Below, in pieces: positions 28,728 to 39,122 of a stretch of DNA of 64,000 bases (its first letter is position 1; every line of letters begins with the position of its first letter). Position numbers and translations under genes: made by a program. The notes under the pieces were generated by a model that was given only the letters and a program-made list of their open reading frames with translations, did not search any database and was not told where the DNA came from. This DNA comes from Microcoleus vaginatus HSN003 (lineage in GTDB: Bacteria; Cyanobacteriota; Cyanobacteriia; Cyanobacteriales; Microcoleaceae): positions 5,394,001-5,458,000 of the forward strand of contig NZ_CP031705.1 of assembly GCF_022701255.1 (NCBI RefSeq), written 5' to 3'.

Positions 28728-29899
28728 GTTGATTGAATGTTATTTCCGTGATTGTGTGGTGGATGTGTTTTTATAGCTCGGAGAGAGAAGGCTGCCGAGC
28801 GGTGGGAGCCTAGTAAACTTTAAGACAGCACATTGGAAGCTGATTTGATTAAAAATTTACGTCTATGCGGCCTGTACTTAGCACTGAAACCCTGTTTGCA
28901 GATTTTAAATTATCTCGCTCGCATCGCCTCGGAGATGTCTCCTAGAATACCCTGCTGTTAAAAAGCAGTGATTCTTTGGGCAATCGCCGCCCTGCAACTA
29001 GATACATTGCAGGCGATTCCCTACGGGATAGCTGCGCTTCACGAGTTTTTTGTGTGTTTTTCTCCTGAGTCCGCAAGGGTAGCCTTGCAGCGAACACAGG
29101 TAGATAGTAAATCTAGCGTTATTTTGCTTGCTGCGCTGTTGAGTTGCTTTCGTCAGCGCCCGCAGACACAAAAGCCACCTGCCCGCTCAGTCGGTAGGTG
29201 CAATGTTGTAGCAGCGCGGTTCACAACTGGTAAAACCTGTCTTATTGTGCAGTCAACCCTCGGGCCGCGAACATCAAGTGTATCAAGAAATGGATAAAAT
29301 TTCACCGCTTACAGTCCGAGTTTGCACGCAAGTCTAGTCAGCGATCGTCCAGAACCCAGGCTAAGAGGCCTAGCCGAAAAAGGTTGACAGTTGTGCATAA
29401 CTCTAATTTGTATTTTTTTACCCACAAACGTTTGTAACTCATCAATGAAGGTTATTTCAACGATTTCTGACAAATTAGGAGCATCTGGTAGATCCAGCGC
29501 AGCCTTTTTGACCACGCCCAAAAACGGATGCTTGACTTTCTCACAAAAGCCGGGGAAAGGCAAAAATTTTAGACTCTTGTTCAAGCTTCCAGGTTCATCT
29601 CTCCCGTAATTCTCAAATCTCAAATCTCAAATTGACTGACGCCCACAAACTTGACCTTGGTAATTTTATTTAGCTCAATGGTGGCCGTTTTTGCGGATTT
29701 GAGTGGATTGCATTTGGGAGATTTTATTTCTATCTTTTATAAAAAAAGGTCGGTAAACGGAAAAGGAGCGAGACTTTAGGCGGCTTGCAAGGGACACGGG
29801 GGAATTCACTCTTGAGTGAATAGTTGTAAAATATGGAGATTAATTGCACAATTTTTATAATTTTATGTTATGATAAACTAAGCGTAATTAATCGGCTAA
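28728..29899. other. Gene-poor region upstream of glutamate synthase
   Basis: No supported gene. The first 150 bp should hold the glutamate synthase promoter and leader (minus strand), including a short CTCGG/CCGAG hairpin about 50 bp from the start codon. At 29013-29043 lies a copy of the GCGATTCCCTACGGGATAGC repeat. Two open frames of about 105 codons have no recognisable protein character. Confidence 0.5.
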
Positions 29900-30165
29900 A
29901 TGCTTTATAAAATTCAAAAATTACGGCAAACAACAAAAGTTTATTGCTGTTAATGAAGCTTGAGAGACAGTGTGTTTGCGATCGCCCTCATAATGCAGCT
30001 AGAAATATCCTCCAGAAGAAAAGGCGTACCGTAGGGCCTAGGGGAACTTGGGGTGACACCCTAATGCTTGTGGACAGATGACCTCTACGGAGGCTGGAGA
30101 AATCCTGTATCAACAAGCCGCCTCTTTTAATCGAGAATCTCAGTTTCTTTAGGGCCCAGAGTGTC
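29900..30165 (+). pseudogene. Degraded TnpB (IS200/IS605) C-terminus
   Basis: Translated in two frames, this stretch gives KNYGKQQKFIAVNEA and then VCDRPHNAARNIL followed by RTVGPRGTWGD. These match the late RuvC/zinc-finger part of TnpB proteins (AVNEAYTSKT; C-x-x-DRDHNAARNIL; TVGHTGT). A stop after NEA, a frame change and a further stop near 30078 mark it as a relic. No TnpA or right-end RNA scaffold was identifiable. Confidence 0.5.
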
Positions 30166-30463
30166 AAAAGTCATCCCCTAATGATGCCACGCCTATTAAT
30201 TAGCTTCTTAAATTCCTATTTAATGAACCGTTGTCGTTCAATCAGCGTTAGCAGCCTTCATTTTCTACTTAGTCTCAACTCTAGTATCAACATCTCTTAC
30301 ATAAAATATTAAATTTTGTTGGGAAAATAGCTTTTTCATAATTTAAGCTACAAAGTAGATTAAACTAAGTATAGTTAATCAATAGCACGGCCCATAGAGC
30401 GAAAATAGTAAATAGTAACTCTAAAAAGCTTCAGCTAGACAGAAGCAGTAGGAAGACGTAAAT

Positions 30464-33400
30464 ATGGCTAGCATAACAAATATTTTTCTCGGATACCATA
30501 TTAACGAGCAAATATACGCAGGTAATCGAACTCTAGTTTATCGTGGCCTTCGCTCTTCCGATCAGCAGCCAGTCGTGATTAAACTGCTACGAAATGACTT
30601 TCCTCGCTTCAACGAACTCGTTCATTTCCGCAACCAGTACGTCATTGCTAAAAACTTACAAATCCCCGGCACTGTCAAGGCATACAGCCTGGAGACTTAC
30701 AATAACCACTATGCTCTGGTAATGGAAGACTTTGGGGGAATTTCGTTAAGTAGCTACCTCGCTAGTTTAGTGTTCGCGAGCAACGAACCCCTCAAAGGCT
30801 TGCCTATTAACGAGTTTCTTCCCATTGCAATTCAAATTGCTAACTCACTCGATGGACTTTATCGCCACCACGTCATCCATAAAGACCTCAAACCTGCCAA
30901 CATTCTAATTAACCCCGCCAGCAAACAAGTGAAGCTGATTGACTTCAGCATCGCTTCCCTGTTGCCGCGCCAAACCCAAGAAATTCAAAATCCCAACGTC
31001 CTCGAAGGCACTTTACCTTACATATCTCCAGAACAAACTGGGCGGATGAACCGAGGCATTGATTACCGCACGGATTTCTACTCTCTGGGAGTCACATTCT
31101 ACGAACTGCTGACGAGACAGTTGCCTTTCCAAAGCGACGATCCGATAGAGTTAGTACACTGTCACCTTGCCAAGCAGCCTCTCCCAGTCCATCACCTCAA
31201 CAAAGGCGTTCCGTGGGTGGTGTCTGAAATTGTTAGCAAATTGATGGCGAAGAATGCTGAAGATAGGTATCAAAGTGCGATCGGACTCAAGTTTGATTTG
31301 GAAACTTGTTTGCACGAATGGGAAGAGACAGGTCAAATTACTTCCTTTAAATTGGGAACGCGAGATTTGTGCGATCGCTTCATTATTCCCGAAAAATTAT
31401 ATGGTAGAGAGAGCGAAGTATTCTCCCTACTCGCCGCCTTCGATCGCGTGAGTGCAGGAAGCGCCGAAATGATGCTGGTGGCTGGCTTCTCAGGCATTGG
31501 CAAAACCGCCGTAGTCAACGAAGTTCACAAACCGATTATTGCAGCTAGAGGCTACTTCATCAAAGGCAAATTCGACCAATTTGGGCGCAGCCAACCCTTC
31601 TCAGCTTTTGTACAAGCTTTTCGCGATTTAATGAACCAATTGCTGAGCGAAACCGATGCTAAAGTTGAGGAGTGGAAGACTCAAATCCTGGCAGCATTGG
31701 GCGAGAATGCTCAGGTAATCGTTGAGGTAATTCCCGAACTAGAGCGGATTATCGGCGAGCAACCACCTGCACCAGAACTCGTCGGCAGTGCTGCCCAAAA
31801 TCGCTTCAATCGGTTATTAGAGAAGTTCATTCAACTTTTCACCACCCAAGAACATCCCCTCGTCATCTTCTTAGACGACTTGCAATGGGCCGACTCAGCC
31901 TCATTGAACTTGATTCAACTTCTGACGAGCGATCGCGATCGGCGCTATCTCTTATTAATTGGAGCGTATCGAGATAACGAAGTCAGTCCCGTACACCCTT
32001 TAGTGCTGACATTATCAGAGATCCAACAAACGGGAGCTACAGTAAACACCATTACTCTCGCGCCGCTCGATTGCTTCAATTTAAATTGTTTAATTGCCGA
32101 TACCTTAGTTTGTTCTAGAGCGTTGGCTCGGCCCTTAACAGAACTGGTCGATCAAAAAACCCAAGGCAATCCATTTTTTAGCACGCAATTTCTCAAATCT
32201 TTGCATGAAGATGGGTTAATTACTTTTAATTTTGAGGCGCGGTATTGGCAGTGCGATATCGCCAAAGTGCGAACCTTAGCCCTGACAGATGATGTTGTCG
32301 AGTTCATGGCGCTTCAATTGCAAAAGTTGCCACCCGAGACGCAAGAAGTTTTAAAGTTAGCTGCCTGCATTGGCAACGAATTCGATTTAGCAACGCTGGC
32401 GGTAGTTTGTGAAAAATCTTCGTCAGAGACGGCAGCAAACTTGTGGCCTGCTTTGCAAGCAGGATTGATTCTTCCCCTGACTGAAGTTTATAAGTTTTTC
32501 ACTTCAGAGGAGTTTGAATTCATCAATCAGAATTCAGAAGGAGAAAGAAATACTTCTGACTCCTGGTTCCAGAATCCCGACTCGTGTTATTACAAATTTC
32601 TGCACGATCGCGTACAGCAAGCAGCTTACGTTTTGATTCCCGAATCCCAGAAACAATCCACTCACCTCAATATTGGTCAACTTTTGTTGATTAATACTCC
32701 GAGAACAGAAAGGGAAGAGCAAATTTTTAATATCGTCAACCAGTTGAATTATGGTGTTGATTTAATTGCCGAACCCACCCAGCGCGACGAACTGGCTGAG
32801 TTGAATTTGATCGCGGGACGCAAGGCGAAGACTGCTACCGCTTATGCTGCGGCACGCAAATATTTAAGTTTTGGCAGGCAAATCCTAGCTGCCGATAGCT
32901 GGCAAACTCACTATGAAACAGCCCTCGAACTCCACGTATTAGGGGCAGAAACTGCATACCTGAACTATGATTTTCAGGACATGGAGGAATTAGCTCATTT
33001 AGTCCTGCACAATGCCAGAACGCTGCTGGATAAGGTGAAAGTGTATGAAATCGAGCTTTCTGCTTGTACGGCGCAAGTCAAACCCAAACAAGCCGTTGAA
33101 ATGGGCTTAGCAGTTCTCAAACTCTTGGGAATCTGCTTCCCAGAAAATCCAACTCCGGCAGATATTCAGCAGCGATTAGAACAAACCGCGTCACTTTTTG
33201 CGGGTAAAAAAATCGCGGAGTTTATTGATTTGCCAGAAATGGAAAATCTCCAAAAGCAAGCAGCCTTGCGGATTCTATCAGGTTTAGTTTCTCCAGCCTA
33301 CATCACGGCTCCACTTCTCCTGCCGTTGGTTATTTTGGAAATGGTTAATTTATCGGTTAGTTATGGGAATGCTCCCTTATCGGCATTTGCTTACGGCTTG

Positions 33401-35956
33401 TATGGATTGGTATTAAGCGGGGTAGTTCAAGACATTGAAACAGGCTTTGATTTTGGGCAATTGGCGTTAAATATTGTGGAGCGATTTAATGCCAATTACC
33501 TCAAAACCAAAGTATTTTATACAGTCGGGGTTCATATCATACATGGTAAACATCATGTCAAAGAAACTATCCCTCTTTTAAAAGAAGGTTACGCGATAGG
33601 ACTGGAAACGGGAGAACTTGAATTGGGATATTCAGCCAAAGAAATTTCTCAATATTCATATTTAATCGGTCGAGAAATCGCGGGGCTAGAAGAGGAAGTA
33701 GCGACCTATTGCCATGCGCTGGTTCAATTCAAACAAGAAGCAGCGTTAAATTATACTCAAATCGTTCATCAGGCTTTATTAAATCTGCTGGGGCGCTCAA
33801 AAAATCCATGTCAATTTGTGGGAGATGCCTACCATGAAGAAAAAATGCTCCCCTTTCACATCCAAGCAAACGATCGCAACGGACTCCACTATTTTCACTT
33901 TCATAAAATGCTTGTGTGTTACCTGTTTGGAGAAACAGCGCAAGCTTTAGAAAATGCTCGGCAAGCCGAACAGTATTTAGACGCGGTGACGGGTATGCTC
34001 AATGTGCCGATGTTCTACTTTTATGACTCTCTAGCACGGCTGGGAGTTTATAGGGAGGAGGGTTCCTGCGAAGAGAAACACGAACATCTGGAAAAAGTGA
34101 AAAGCAACCAAGAAACCCTTCATAAATGGGCGCATCACGCCCCCATGAATTTCTCGCACAAATTTTACCTAGTGGAAGCCGAACTGTTCCGAGTGCTGGG
34201 TGAAAATGTGTCGGCGATGGAGACTTACGATCGCGCCATTTTTCTTGCTAAAGAAAACGATTATCTCAACGAGGAAGCTCTGGCGAATGAATTGGCTGCT
34301 AAATTTTACTTGGCATGGGGGAAGGAAAAAGTTGGTCAGGTATATCTAATAGATGCTTACTATGCTTATGCGCGGTGGGGAGCGAAAGCAAAAATCGAGG
34401 ATCTAGAACAACGCTATCCCCAACTTCTGGCCCCTATCTTAAAACCGGAAAAAGCTCATTCCTTCGACGCAGGTGCTACCTCCAATGAGACTTCATTCAT
34501 TTCTAGTAATCACCAAACAATTAGTGGGAGTACCAGCATCGCAGTCCTAGATTTACCCACGGTTATCAAAGCTTATCAAGCTCTGTCTAGCGAAATAAAG
34601 CTTGAACAATTGCTCACTACCCTGATGGAAGTGGCGATTCAAAATGCAGGCGCTCAAACAGGAGTATTGATTTTGAAAGAAGAGGACGACTGGAAAATTG
34701 CTGTCCACTGTAGCGATCGCCAAGGCTGTCTTCTGCAAGAAACTATTGCGATCGAGGAGAGCCAATCAATTCCCCAGACAGTCATTAATTACGTCAAACG
34801 CACCCACAAAACCCTAGTTTTCGATGATGTCAAGACTGAATTAATATTTACTTCTGACCCCTATATCAAGCAGCACGAACCTAAGAGCATCCTATGTACT
34901 CCGATTATCCATCAAGGCAAAATGATGGCAATTCTGTATTTGGAAAATAATCTGACAATGGGGGCATTCACTGGCGATCGCGTCGCCCTCCTCAACATCC
35001 TGTGCTCCCAAGCTGCCATCTCGTTGGAAAACGCCCGCCTGTATCAGCAATCTCAACAGCTTTATCAACAATCTCAGGATTACGGTCAAAAATTAGAGCA
35101 CTCTATCAAGGATCTCAAACAGATGCAGTTGCAATTGGTGCAGGGTGAGAAGATGTCTGCTCTGGGAAATTTAGTCGCAGGGGTAGCCCACGAAATTAAC
35201 AATCCCGTAGGCTTTATCGCCGGTAATTTGCAACCTGCTCAAGAATACGTGGGGGATTTATTCAATTTGATTGATTTGTATCAAGAAAAATTTCCCAATC
35301 CGGGAGTGGAAATTGAAACAGAAATTGAGGATATAGACTTGGAGTATTTGCGAGAAGATTTGCCCAAATTGATTGGCTCGATGAAAGAGGGAGTCGAGCG
35401 CATCCGCAATATCAGTACGAGTTTGAGAACGTTTTCGAGGGCAGATAGCGATCGACCCGTTTCTTTCAATATTCATGATGGACTCGACAGCACTCTGCTG
35501 ATTCTCAAGCACCGTTTAAAAGCGAGCGAGTTCCGCCCTGCGATTGAAGTTGTGAAAGAGTATGGTAACTTGCCCCTAGTGAAATGCTTTCCCGGACAGT
35601 TGAACCAGGTATTTATGAATGTGCTGGCTAATGCGATTGACGCTCTGGAAGAGTCAAATAAGGAGCGCAGTTTTAGGGAAATTAAAGCCCTACCTAATCA
35701 AATCACGGTTCAAACTGCTCTCAGCGAAGACAAAAATCAGGTTTTGATTCGCATTAAGGATAATGGAGTGGGGATGTCGGCGGAAGTCAAGGAAAACATC
35801 TTTAACCACTTATTCACCACCAAGCCTGTGGGTCAAGGAACCGGATTAGGATTGTCGATCGCCCACCAAATTGTTGTGGAAAAACATGGAGGTACGTTAC
35901 TCGTGAATTCTTCCCTGGGTCATGGTTCGGAGTTTGTGATTTCTATTCCGAGGTGA
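30464..35956 (+). CDS. Hybrid Ser/Thr kinase, AAA ATPase, GAF, histidine kinase
   Basis: 1830 residues in the architecture known from cyanobacterial HstK-like proteins. A Hanks-type kinase (1-290) has HKDLKPANI and DFS in place of DFG, both usual in this family. An AAA_16-type ATPase (about 305-620) has Walker A GFSGIGKT and Walker B LVIFLDDLQW. A long helical TPR-like region (about 750-1340) and a GAF domain (about 1385-1540) follow. The histidine kinase core has the phospho-acceptor His about 1576 in GVAHEINNPVGF, N-box NVLANAIDAL, G1 DNGVGMS and G2 GTGLGLS. No response regulator is adjacent. AGGAAG precedes ATG 30464. It is predicted cytosolic; the ligand of the GAF domain is unknown. Confidence 0.9.
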   Translation: MASITNIFLGYHINEQIYAGNRTLVYRGLRSSDQQPVVIKLLRNDFPRFNELVHFRNQYVIAKNLQIPGTVKAYSLETYNNHYALVMEDFGGISLSSYLASLVFASNEPLKGLPINEFLPIAIQIANSLDGLYRHHVIHKDLKPANILINPASKQVKLIDFSIASLLPRQTQEIQNPNVLEGTLPYISPEQTGRMNRGIDYRTDFYSLGVTFYELLTRQLPFQSDDPIELVHCHLAKQPLPVHHLNKGVPWVVSEIVSKLMAKNAEDRYQSAIGLKFDLETCLHEWEETGQITSFKLGTRDLCDRFIIPEKLYGRESEVFSLLAAFDRVSAGSAEMMLVAGFSGIGKTAVVNEVHKPIIAARGYFIKGKFDQFGRSQPFSAFVQAFRDLMNQLLSETDAKVEEWKTQILAALGENAQVIVEVIPELERIIGEQPPAPELVGSAAQNRFNRLLEKFIQLFTTQEHPLVIFLDDLQWADSASLNLIQLLTSDRDRRYLLLIGAYRDNEVSPVHPLVLTLSEIQQTGATVNTITLAPLDCFNLNCLIADTLVCSRALARPLTELVDQKTQGNPFFSTQFLKSLHEDGLITFNFEARYWQCDIAKVRTLALTDDVVEFMALQLQKLPPETQEVLKLAACIGNEFDLATLAVVCEKSSSETAANLWPALQAGLILPLTEVYKFFTSEEFEFINQNSEGERNTSDSWFQNPDSCYYKFLHDRVQQAAYVLIPESQKQSTHLNIGQLLLINTPRTEREEQIFNIVNQLNYGVDLIAEPTQRDELAELNLIAGRKAKTATAYAAARKYLSFGRQILAADSWQTHYETALELHVLGAETAYLNYDFQDMEELAHLVLHNARTLLDKVKVYEIELSACTAQVKPKQAVEMGLAVLKLLGICFPENPTPADIQQRLEQTASLFAGKKIAEFIDLPEMENLQKQAALRILSGLVSPAYITAPLLLPLVILEMVNLSVSYGNAPLSAFAYGLYGLVLSGVVQDIETGFDFGQLALNIVERFNANYLKTKVFYTVGVHIIHGKHHVKETIPLLKEGYAIGLETGELELGYSAKEISQYSYLIGREIAGLEEEVATYCHALVQFKQEAALNYTQIVHQALLNLLGRSKNPCQFVGDAYHEEKMLPFHIQANDRNGLHYFHFHKMLVCYLFGETAQALENARQAEQYLDAVTGMLNVPMFYFYDSLARLGVYREEGSCEEKHEHLEKVKSNQETLHKWAHHAPMNFSHKFYLVEAELFRVLGENVSAMETYDRAIFLAKENDYLNEEALANELAAKFYLAWGKEKVGQVYLIDAYYAYARWGAKAKIEDLEQRYPQLLAPILKPEKAHSFDAGATSNETSFISSNHQTISGSTSIAVLDLPTVIKAYQALSSEIKLEQLLTTLMEVAIQNAGAQTGVLILKEEDDWKIAVHCSDRQGCLLQETIAIEESQSIPQTVINYVKRTHKTLVFDDVKTELIFTSDPYIKQHEPKSILCTPIIHQGKMMAILYLENNLTMGAFTGDRVALLNILCSQAAISLENARLYQQSQQLYQQSQDYGQKLEHSIKDLKQMQLQLVQGEKMSALGNLVAGVAHEINNPVGFIAGNLQPAQEYVGDLFNLIDLYQEKFPNPGVEIETEIEDIDLEYLREDLPKLIGSMKEGVERIRNISTSLRTFSRADSDRPVSFNIHDGLDSTLLILKHRLKASEFRPAIEVVKEYGNLPLVKCFPGQLNQVFMNVLANAIDALEESNKERSFREIKALPNQITVQTALSEDKNQVLIRIKDNGVGMSAEVKENIFNHLFTTKPVGQGTGLGLSIAHQIVVEKHGGTLLVNSSLGHGSEFVISIPR

Positions 35957-36071
35957 GAATTTCCTAGTAGGGGTTTAGCGCAATTAGCGCCGTTTAGTAA
36001 AAAGAAACATACGGATATTCCGGGTTTCTAGACACCCATGCGTTTAGAAGTGAAATAGTGAGTTGTAAGCT

Positions 36072-38330
36072 GTGAAACGTAATTTGTCCTCTTGGCGTCC
36101 CATATTCTCAGTTTCGATTTTACCCGTACTGGCGATCGCCCCGTCTTTGCTCTGGAATCAACCCGGAAGATCACAACAGGGGGACAGGGCTGGGCTGATT
36201 CATGCTTCGATCTCCCGCCAGGGAATGAATTCCCTGGCTGATAGCGAAAGTCGCTTAAAAGTGAGATGTTGCACCATTGTCAATTACTTGTTTAGGAACA
36301 GGCAAGATGCCTGTTCCACAAGAGATGAATTTTATTGTGGAACAGGCATCTTGCCTGTTCTTGAGAATGGTGCAACATCTCAGTTAAAAGCGACTGAAAT
36401 ATTGACCTATAGTCCTCTTGAGAGGACTTCCGCTATGAGACAGGGGTTTCAACCCCTGTCGGACTCTAGGCTTTTGAGTCAATCCCTACCGCCAGCTTCC
36501 ACAATCAAACAAGGCCGCCAAGTTTCTCTAAACGGCCGCATTCTGCCCCTAGCTTGGACTCAGCAGCCGGCAAACAGCACTTCTGGGAATTTCCGAACTT
36601 GGATTGCTGATGTTGGATTGATGCAAAGTGCGGGAGTGGATTTGCTCAGCAGCGCCGACAGTGCCAAACAACCAGTGCAGTGGTTTTCGGTATCTTTAAG
36701 CGGCGCTCAAAGCTTAGCAGCGAGGGCAACAGGCTCGTATCGTTACTTAGATGTTACCGATTTTGCTAGACTTGCGGGCTGGGAGATATCTGCTGAGGGG
36801 AATATTCTAAAAATTACTTCTCAAACTGCAAGTGTTACCGGAATTCGGCAAGCAGAAATAGAATCGGGCGATCGCATTGTAGTAGATCTCGATCAACCCG
36901 CCCCTTGGCAAGTCAACTTTGTCGCTAAACCAAGCCCGTCGCCGACACCCACACCCAACCCCCCCGACGACCCCACAAAGCCCGTTATCCAACCGAGAAC
37001 CCCCGCAGCGCCAAACCTTGAAACACCAGACGACCCGACCAAACCCACTCTCCCGCTGCAAATAACGCCATTACAGCCGATCGTCGGTCAAGAATGGTCG
37101 ATCGCGATCGATGCCAAAGTCGCTCCCGCCTTACTTCAGGGCACTTTTCAAACCAGCAAACAATTGCTATCACTAAAAGTCGAACCTGACGGCGATCAAA
37201 CTAAAGTCAAAGTGAAGATTCCTTTAGGTTGGCGGCCGCAAGTTTTCAGCCTGGGAAATCCCAATCGATTAGTTATCGACATTCGGCCAGATTCGTTAGT
37301 AGAAAAAAACATTGTTTGGGCGCCCGGTGTGCAGTGGCGGCAGCAGTATCAAAATTTAGGAACTGCTCGTTTTCCAGTAGTTTGGTTAGAAGTTAATCCG
37401 CGTCAATCCGGTGTAAAAATTAGACCAATTCTCAGCAATCCGCCGACAGATCAAGGCACTGCACCTTTATTGCAAACAGCAGAAGTTTCGGGTGCGGCTG
37501 CTGCGATTAATGCAGGTTTTTTCAATCGAATTAATCGCTTAGCTTTAGGGCCAATTCGCCGTGACAATAAATGGCTTTCCGGGCCGATATTGAACCGGGG
37601 GGCGATCGCCTGGAACGATCGGGGCGAATTTGCGATCGATCGTTTAACTTTGCAAGAAACTTTGATCACTCCGGCAAATCAATTTTTGCCCGTTTCTCAT
37701 CTCAATAGTGCCTACCTACAACCGGGAATCGGTCGCTACACTCCTGATTGGGGAACAACTTATACTCCGTTGTCTGGCAATGAAATAGTTGTGACAGTTG
37801 CGGGCGATCGAGTTGTCAGCCAATCGCCCGGAGGTGCGCCGGGAACAACAACTTTTCCCATTCCAGTTAACGGTTATATTTTGGCTTTGCGTTCGGATTT
37901 TTCCCCTGCATCTGAACTCTCCATCGGCACTTTATTGCGTCTGGAAACTAACACTTTTCCTGCTGATTTTAACCGTTTTCCTTACATTCTCGGCGGTGGG
38001 CCTGTGTTGGTACAAAACAGTCGAGTTGTGCTGGATGCTAAGGCGGAAGGGTTTAGCGATGCCTATGTTCGACAGACAGCAATTAGAAGTGCGATCGGGC
38101 GAAATGCTGCGGGGAATTTGCTGATTGTAGCCGTGCACAATCGCGCAGGCGGGGCGGGGCCAAATTTCGCAGAACTGGCGCAGATATTGCAGCAAATGGG
38201 TGCTGTGGAGGCTTTAAATTTGGATGGGGGAAGTTCGACGAGTTTGTATTTGGGAGGTAGTTTGCTCGATCGACCTCCGTCAACTGCTGCGAGAGTTCAT
38301 AATGCGATCGGCATTTTCATTCAACCATAA
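36072..38330 (+). CDS. Secreted phosphodiester glycosidase family protein with repeat insertion
   Basis: 752 residues. A signal peptide (about 1-35, FSVSILPVLAIAPSLLW) is followed by about 85 residues encoded by two nested palindromic repeats (about 48-134). Next comes a copper-amine-oxidase-N/AMIN-like segment (about 145-285, QVSLNGRILPL, IVVDLDQPAPW) and a Pro-rich linker with PTPTPNPPDDPTKP. A second AMIN-like segment precedes the NAGPA/DUF2233 phosphodiester glycosidase domain (about 440-752: AAAINAGFFNR, ILGGGPVLV, ALNLDGGSSTSLY). It probably acts in the periplasm or cell wall on sugar phosphodiesters; substrate is not deducible. The repeat insertion separates the signal peptide from the enzyme without breaking the frame. 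Confidence 0.82.
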   Translation: MKRNLSSWRPIFSVSILPVLAIAPSLLWNQPGRSQQGDRAGLIHASISRQGMNSLADSESRLKVRCCTIVNYLFRNRQDACSTRDEFYCGTGILPVLENGATSQLKATEILTYSPLERTSAMRQGFQPLSDSRLLSQSLPPASTIKQGRQVSLNGRILPLAWTQQPANSTSGNFRTWIADVGLMQSAGVDLLSSADSAKQPVQWFSVSLSGAQSLAARATGSYRYLDVTDFARLAGWEISAEGNILKITSQTASVTGIRQAEIESGDRIVVDLDQPAPWQVNFVAKPSPSPTPTPNPPDDPTKPVIQPRTPAAPNLETPDDPTKPTLPLQITPLQPIVGQEWSIAIDAKVAPALLQGTFQTSKQLLSLKVEPDGDQTKVKVKIPLGWRPQVFSLGNPNRLVIDIRPDSLVEKNIVWAPGVQWRQQYQNLGTARFPVVWLEVNPRQSGVKIRPILSNPPTDQGTAPLLQTAEVSGAAAAINAGFFNRINRLALGPIRRDNKWLSGPILNRGAIAWNDRGEFAIDRLTLQETLITPANQFLPVSHLNSAYLQPGIGRYTPDWGTTYTPLSGNEIVVTVAGDRVVSQSPGGAPGTTTFPIPVNGYILALRSDFSPASELSIGTLLRLETNTFPADFNRFPYILGGGPVLVQNSRVVLDAKAEGFSDAYVRQTAIRSAIGRNAAGNLLIVAVHNRAGGAGPNFAELAQILQQMGAVEALNLDGGSSTSLYLGGSLLDRPPSTAARVHNAIGIFIQP
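36200..36466. repeat. Nested palindromic repeats inside a coding sequence
   Basis: An outer repeat of the 15.7-kb family (GAGACAGGGGTTTCAACCCC at its right side, CCAGGGAATGAATTCCCTGG at its left) is split by a copy of the ~120-bp GGCATCTTGCC element (36263-36381). The join is marked by CGCTTAAAAG on the left and TTAAAAGCG on the right. All of it is read through in the glycosidase frame. Confidence 0.75.
36263..36381. repeat. Palindromic element, copy A (within CDS)
   Basis: A 119-bp element with outer arms GAGATGTTGCACCATT / AATGGTGCAACATCTC. Two inner units each contain GAACAGGCA-AGA-TGCCTGTTC-type palindromes that also pair with each other. It reads in frame as CCTIVNYLFRNRQDACSTRD and following residues. 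Other copies: 38895-39013, 40390-40585, 49041-49150, 49170-49288, 51444-51564. Confidence 0.85.
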
Positions 38331-38444
38331 GTAGTTAATCTTCGACATTAATTTTCGGCGGCTAGAAACCGCTACTACACAAACAAAGTCCACCTAAGTA
38401 GGTAGGAGCGTAAATTATCTTTTTAAACTTAAATTAAACAGGTT
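38331..38444. other. Short spacer after the glycosidase gene
   Basis: Contains a small GGCGGCTAGAAACCGC hairpin-like motif (about 38357), which may end transcription of the glycosidase gene. No other structure was seen. Confidence 0.3.
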
Positions 38445-38770
38445 GTGTACCTAGGAAACCATAGTGCCAAGACATTTGAGCCTTCATGGGAGTTAGTTAG
38501 TCAATGGCAATACTATTTTTATGTCACCCATGGCCCGAAAGTTTATCCAATGTTGATTCCCGCAGAAAACCCAATTATTTGTAAAACTTACATGACCCAA
38601 GTTGAAGGTAAAAACACAAGATTAAGACATTATCTAGCTCGAATGCACAGAAAAAATCTGTGTTATTCTAAATTAGACAATTAGTTGCTCAGATCTTCTA
38701 TCAAGTTACTAATTCATTATCTGAAATTCGACGATGTGCCGATTCCCTATTCGAGTAATTATTCATTTTA
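38445..38770 (+). pseudogene. IS1 family transposase, C-terminal fragment
   Basis: An open frame of 79 residues, NHSAKTFEPSWELVSQWQYY through GKNTRLRHYLARMHRKNLCYSK, matches the catalytic C-terminal half of IS1-type transposases. After a stop at 38684 the remaining residues are still recognisable in the following bases (SSIKLLIHYLKFDDVPIPYS). There is no N-terminal half upstream; a separate N-terminal fragment lies at 40173-40352. Confidence 0.72.
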
Positions 38771-38894
38771 AGGAGTATTCAATCCCCTCTATTTATACGT
38801 CATACCTCTATTCAGCAACGCCGAAAATTTATCTTTTGTGGAACGAGTCCCAGAACCCGTTAAGCGAGAATGATGCAAGATGTGAGTTTTAACT

Positions 38895-39013
38895 GAGATG
38901 TTACACCATTCTCAAGAACAGGCAAGATGCCTGTTCCACAAGAGATGAATTTTCTTGTGGAACAGGCATCTTGCCTGTTCATAAAAAGCTTATTGAAAAT
39001 GGTGCAACATTTC
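38895..39013. repeat. Palindromic element, copy B
   Basis: A 119-bp copy of the GGCATCTTGCC palindromic element between the IS1 fragment and the MBL gene. The arms are slightly degenerate (GAGATGTTACACC / GGTGCAACATTTC). It is followed by a partial copy of the GAGACGGTTTCAACCCCCGT repeat near 39036. Confidence 0.85.
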
Positions 39014-39122
39014 AGTTTTAACCGACTTGTGCTGTGAGACGGTTTCAACCCCCGTCGGGATGTCGGCGGTTCTAGTTATAGTAAGTTACCATAATTTATA
39101 TGGGTTATTGAGAGGTAGAAAA

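Noticed and set aside
28968-29623. Two frames of about 105 codons upstream of the TnpB relic
   Set aside because: No recognisable domain, one frame contains a dispersed repeat, and composition looks non-coding.
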